Shown here piece by piece: positions 60,952 to 64,000 of a DNA stretch of 64,000 nt. Source of the stretch: Flavobacteriaceae bacterium (GTDB lineage: Bacteria; Bacteroidota; Bacteroidia; Flavobacteriales; Flavobacteriaceae); contig JALWTD010000011.1 in assembly GCA_027082925.1 (NCBI GenBank), positions 124,001-188,000 of the forward strand, given 5' to 3'. The position numbers were made by a program, and so were the translations under genes. Below the pieces are notes generated by a model. It was not told the origin of the DNA. It saw nothing but the letters and a program-made list of their open reading frames with translations, and did not search any database. The stretch's first letter is position 1, and the number at the start of each line of letters is the position of its first letter.

Positions 60952-62148
60952 ATGAAAAATTTAGTAAAAACACTAGCGTTGATATTATTATTAGTACTAA
61001 AAGTCAATGCACAATCCTCAAAAATTACAGGAAGCTGGTTACTCACAAAAGTAGTTTTAGAAAATGAAGAGAAACAAATTTATCAAGTAACAGAATTTAA
61101 ACCAAGCGGAAAGCTAGTTATTATGGAAAGAGAAGTTGGTGCTTGGGAAGTAAATAAAACAATGGATAAAATTACCTTTAAATCAGAAAGGTATAAAGAT
61201 TTTAATGGCGATGCTAAAATTGTGTCTTTAACAAAGAAAGCACTTGTTTTTTTAAAAGGAGATACAAGGTATTACTATCAAAAAATAAATAAAGAACAAG
61301 TAATAAAAGACAATAAGCAATCAAATTTTGTAGGTGTTTGGAAAGTTAAAAATACCGAAAGTATAGCTCAAATAGTAAAATTTGAATTACCCGATTCTTA
61401 CACATTTATCCATGTAATTAGTAATGAAGAAACAGATACTTCTAACGGAACTTGGATGTATTATCCGAAAGAAAAAGAACTAGTTATTATTGGGTTTTTA
61501 AGAGAATTAAAAGGTACGTATAAGGTGCTAGAAAAAACAAAAGAAAAACTTGTTTTAAGTAAAGACAACAAAAAATTTGTATTGGTAAAAGAAGTTGTAG
61601 AAGCAGTAGAAAGATTAACTTTTGAGTACGAAGATTTTTCGGAAGAACCTCTTGAAGAACCCAATTTACCATGGGGAGATAACCAAGCTATGATAGAAGC
61701 GTTAAACCCAATAAAAAGTTTAGAGTTTAAAAGACACGTACTATTACCAGATGTAAACACCTTTAGATATCAAACTGAAGTTTCAAAAATAAAAGTAAAT
61801 CGAGACAAGCAAAGTGTAAAATTCATCAATTACGTTATTTCAAAAACAGACACCATACAGTTTTCAGAAAACTATAAAGGTGGCTTATCTGAAAGATACA
61901 ACCGGTTTTTTCCAAAAAAAGAACCTTTTCCTTACAGCGTAAAAGGAGTGGAAAAAGTAACAGTTCCTGCAGGAACTTTCAAATGCACTGTAATTGAAGG
62001 TTTTGATGTGGAAACCAAAATAAAATACTATATGATAAACAACCTGCCGGGTGTATTTGCTAAAATTATAAGAGAAGAAAGAGATCCTTTTGATAAGTTG
62101 AGTTATACAATACAAGAGTTGGTTAAAATAAACAAAACAAAAGATTAA
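60952..62148 (+). CDS. exported lipocalin-like protein, unknown
   Basis: 398 aa. Signal peptide (TLALILLLVLKVNAQ). Two lipocalin-like units (ITGSWLLTKVVLENEEKQIY; FVGVWKVKNTESIAQIVKFE), each a short barrel, followed by a C-terminal domain like DUF3108 (VEKVTVPAGTFKCTVIEGFD). No enzyme motif is visible. Last gene of the operon; a terminator follows. Confidence 0.72.
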   Translation: MKNLVKTLALILLLVLKVNAQSSKITGSWLLTKVVLENEEKQIYQVTEFKPSGKLVIMEREVGAWEVNKTMDKITFKSERYKDFNGDAKIVSLTKKALVFLKGDTRYYYQKINKEQVIKDNKQSNFVGVWKVKNTESIAQIVKFELPDSYTFIHVISNEETDTSNGTWMYYPKEKELVIIGFLRELKGTYKVLEKTKEKLVLSKDNKKFVLVKEVVEAVERLTFEYEDFSEEPLEEPNLPWGDNQAMIEALNPIKSLEFKRHVLLPDVNTFRYQTEVSKIKVNRDKQSVKFINYVISKTDTIQFSENYKGGLSERYNRFFPKKEPFPYSVKGVEKVTVPAGTFKCTVIEGFDVETKIKYYMINNLPGVFAKIIREERDPFDKLSYTIQELVKINKTKD

Positions 62149-62206
62149 TTTATTGTACGTTCCCCACAAACGTAGTATAAATAAAAACTAGCAAAAAACT
62201 TCATTA

Positions 62207-62238
62207 AAAAAAAGAGTACTTTTAGGTACTCTTTTTTT
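62207..62238 (+). terminator. intrinsic terminator of the OmpA operon
   Basis: AAAGAGTACT-TTTA-GGTACTCTTT with one T-G pair, then T-run. Confidence 0.88.
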
Positions 62239-62263
62239 ATTTTTATAAAAAATAATACAACGT

Positions 62264-62689
62264 TTGAAAATATTTATAAATCATACAGAAACCAATAAAG
62301 AACAAATAGGTGTAAATAGCGGTTTAAATTACGGTAGATTCTACAATCTCCCAGTAAAAGAGTACGAAATTCACTTAGCATTAAGTCAGTTTATTCCTTT
62401 TTTGGAAGAAGAATATAATCAAATAAAAAACGAACTAAAACAAGATGACATGTTGTATAGTGACACCTCTGAATTTACAACAACCAATTATTGTTCGTTA
62501 AAAGAACTAATAAACTATCCGAAAGATTTAAACACTATTTTTAGTATGTATTTAGACAGAATACTCTTTTCAAAATTATTTCCTGAAAATTCGAAGAACC
62601 AATACATTATTAATAGTACAAATCACCTAAAGCTATGTAAAGACACCATAATTATTACGGGGAAAATGTATTCCAAAACAGTTTATTAA
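62264..62689 (+). CDS. hypothetical protein, 141 aa
   Basis: TTG start at 62264 (KIFINHTETNKEQIGVNSGL); no better downstream Met exists, but the upstream AACGTTTG is a near-match to a -7 box, so the start is uncertain. No signal peptide; mixed helix/sheet. One acidic stretch, EEEYNQIKNELKQDDMLYSD, and a C-terminal TIIITGKMYSKTVY. No family recognised. It stands alone between the OmpA operon and nrdB. Confidence 0.55.
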   Translation: MKIFINHTETNKEQIGVNSGLNYGRFYNLPVKEYEIHLALSQFIPFLEEEYNQIKNELKQDDMLYSDTSEFTTTNYCSLKELINYPKDLNTIFSMYLDRILFSKLFPENSKNQYIINSTNHLKLCKDTIIITGKMYSKTVY

Positions 62690-63163
62690 TCTCATAATTA
62701 AACATAAAAAATTGGTCAAAAAGTGCGCTGTTTTAGGTTAAAAAACGTTACAAAACCCAAGTAATTTTAATTTAACACGCATTTATTCAAAAAAGAAACT
62801 AGAGAAGAAAAATCACAAAATAATAAGGGTTTATTTACACAATTGTTAGCGTACTTTTTTTAAATATTTAAATCGCATAAATAATAAAAAAGGCGCTTAT
62901 TACCAGTGTTCTTTTTTTGTTTCTGCCTTTTTACACAACCTCAATAAAATCAGCCGTTGAGCGAAATCAAAACCATATAATATGTTAAAAATCAATAAAT
63001 TACAATAATTCGCTTTTTTGTAAAAAAGCATCAAAATGTTAAAAACTCATACCAAAATGTGAATAACTGACCTTTTTTTTAAGAACTTTTTTTTCAATCT
63101 TTGTTTTTCTCGTTCGGAAGAATTTGCAACCAATTTATTAATCAAACTAAAGTTAGAAACCAA
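62690..63163. other. 474-bp region upstream of nrdB
   Basis: AT-rich, no convincing ORF over 30 codons and no tRNA. Signals seen are TGTGAATAA at 63058-63066 (the DnaA-box complement with one mismatch) and AATCTTTG at 63096-63103 (a near TAnnTTTG). Likely the regulated leader of the ribonucleotide reductase genes; I see no clear NrdR box. Confidence 0.4.
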
Positions 63164-64000
63164 ATGCCAAAAATTGAACCTATTTTACAAGAAAATAAAG
63201 ATAGATTTGTAATTTTTCCTATTCAGCACCATGATATTTGGGAATGGTATAAAAAACAAGAAGCAAGTATTTGGACTGCAGAAGAAATAGATTTACATCA
63301 AGATATAATAGATTGGGAACAAAAGCTAAACGATGACGAGCGCTATTTCATCAAACATATTTTAGCATTTTTTGCCGCTTCTGATGGAATTGTGAATGAA
63401 AATCTTGCCGAAAATTTTGTAACAGAAGTACAGTATACAGAAGCCAAGTTTTTTTACGGATTTCAAATAATGATGGAAAATATTCATTCTGAAGTATATT
63501 CGTTATTAATAGATACCTACGTAAAAAATGAAGAAGAAAAAGACAGGTTGTTTAAGGCTATTGATGTATTTCCGGCAATAAAACAAAAAGCCGATTGGGC
63601 TTTAAAATGGATTGATAGTCCTAGCTTTGCCGAACGCCTAATTGCATTTGCTGCAGTTGAAGGTATTTTCTTTTCAGGAAGTTTTTGCTCTATTTTTTGG
63701 CTTAAAAAACGCGGATTAATGCCGGGATTAACATTTTCAAACGAATTAATATCAAGAGATGAAGGAATGCATTGCGATTTTGCAGTTCACCTTCATAACA
63801 ATCATATTGTAAACAAAGTTCCTAAAGAAAGAATTACTGAAATTTTAACTAACGCTTTAGATATTGAACGCAAGTTTATTACAGAATCGTTACCTGTTAG
63901 CTTAATAGGAATGAACTCAAAACTAATGACTCAATACCTAGAATTTGTAACAGACAGGCTGTTGGTTGAATTTGGCTGTGAAAAAGTGTACAATGCAACA
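63164..64000 (+). CDS. nrdB: ribonucleotide reductase small subunit, class Ia, 3' end cut off
   Basis: 279 codons visible, open to the right edge; the full protein should be ~325 aa. Makes the tyrosyl radical for dNTP synthesis with NrdA. Di-iron ligands and radical Tyr are in place: Glu105, His108 and Tyr112 in [11 protein letters not shown], and Glu200/His203 in [11 protein letters not shown]; the first helix has [16 protein letters not shown]. Start ATG at 63164 ([11 protein letters not shown]). NrdA is expected downstream outside the window. Confidence 0.95.
   Translation, partial: MPKIEPILQENKDRFVIFPIQHHDIWEWYKKQEASIWTAEEIDLHQDIIDWEQKLNDDERYFIKHILAFFAASDGIVNENLAENFVTEVQYTEAKFFYGFQIMMENIHSEVYSLLIDTYVKNEEEKDRLFKAIDVFPAIKQKADWALKWIDSPSFAERLIAFAAVEGIFFSGSFCSIFWLKKRGLMPGLTFSNELISRDEGMHCDFAVHLHNNHIVNKVPKERITEILTNALDIERKFITESLPVSLIGMNSKLMTQYLEFVTDRLLVEFGCEKVYNAT

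Overview
The window is chromosomal DNA from a member of the Bacteroidota, most likely a marine-type Flavobacteriaceae. The evidence is the strong A+T bias, promoters of the Bacteroidota type (TAnnTTTG near -7, usually no Shine-Dalgarno), a SprE/PorW-type gliding and type IX secretion lipoprotein, a secreted protein with a type IX C-terminal sorting signal, and many families largely confined to this group (DUF4837, DUF4270, DUF4271, DUF4296, DUF5687, DUF6168, DUF3109). Names rest on reading motifs, lengths and gene order; no database search was run.

Layout. 1-11,080: cell-wall and protease block (OmpA protein, LysM lytic transglycosylase, DUF4837 lipoprotein), glnS, folB, tRNA-Cys, a metallo-hydrolase, an S8 protease lipoprotein, an M1 aminopeptidase and a methyltransferase. 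11,081-17,398: an intergenic array of 21-bp repeats with a 49-codon ORF, a LysE exporter, a PaaE-like flavo-iron-sulfur reductase, then an operon controlled by a PadR repressor (two small membrane proteins, a DUF5687 permease, an ABC ATPase). 17,415-25,877: sprE, a bactofilin and the ATP synthase operon (atpBEFHAG, with atpD and atpC elsewhere). 25,900-32,900: lipoproteins, an SDR, an ALDH7-type dehydrogenase, an ECF sigma factor with a membrane/beta-barrel partner, and a stand-alone LuxE-like protein. 32,900-47,274: housekeeping genes (tyrS, pyrC, a dolichol-phosphate-mannose-synthase-like enzyme, hemD, radA, panCD, a glycogen-synthase-like half protein, a DUF4270 lipoprotein, glmS).

47,300-55,120 is the most unusual part. 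First comes a promoter with a 39-codon leader ORF, a DUF2490-like outer-membrane protein, a DUF1611-like P-loop protein and an ABC half-transporter with a degenerate ATPase domain. Next come a shortened FAD protein and a large LamG protein with a type IX signal. The LamG gene lies between an intact marC and a 222-bp displaced copy of the marC 3' end, which is a clear scar of recombination. 55,200-62,700: a DUF3109 protein, a TPR-LuxR regulator and a four-gene envelope operon (OmpA-like, two lipoproteins, one exported protein) preceded by two inverted repeats. The window ends inside nrdB, the class Ia ribonucleotide reductase small subunit.

Several apparent upstream TTG/GTG starts fall inside the -7 promoter box (folB, the PaaE-like gene, sprE, luxE-like, tyrS), so those genes are given corrected, shorter starts here.
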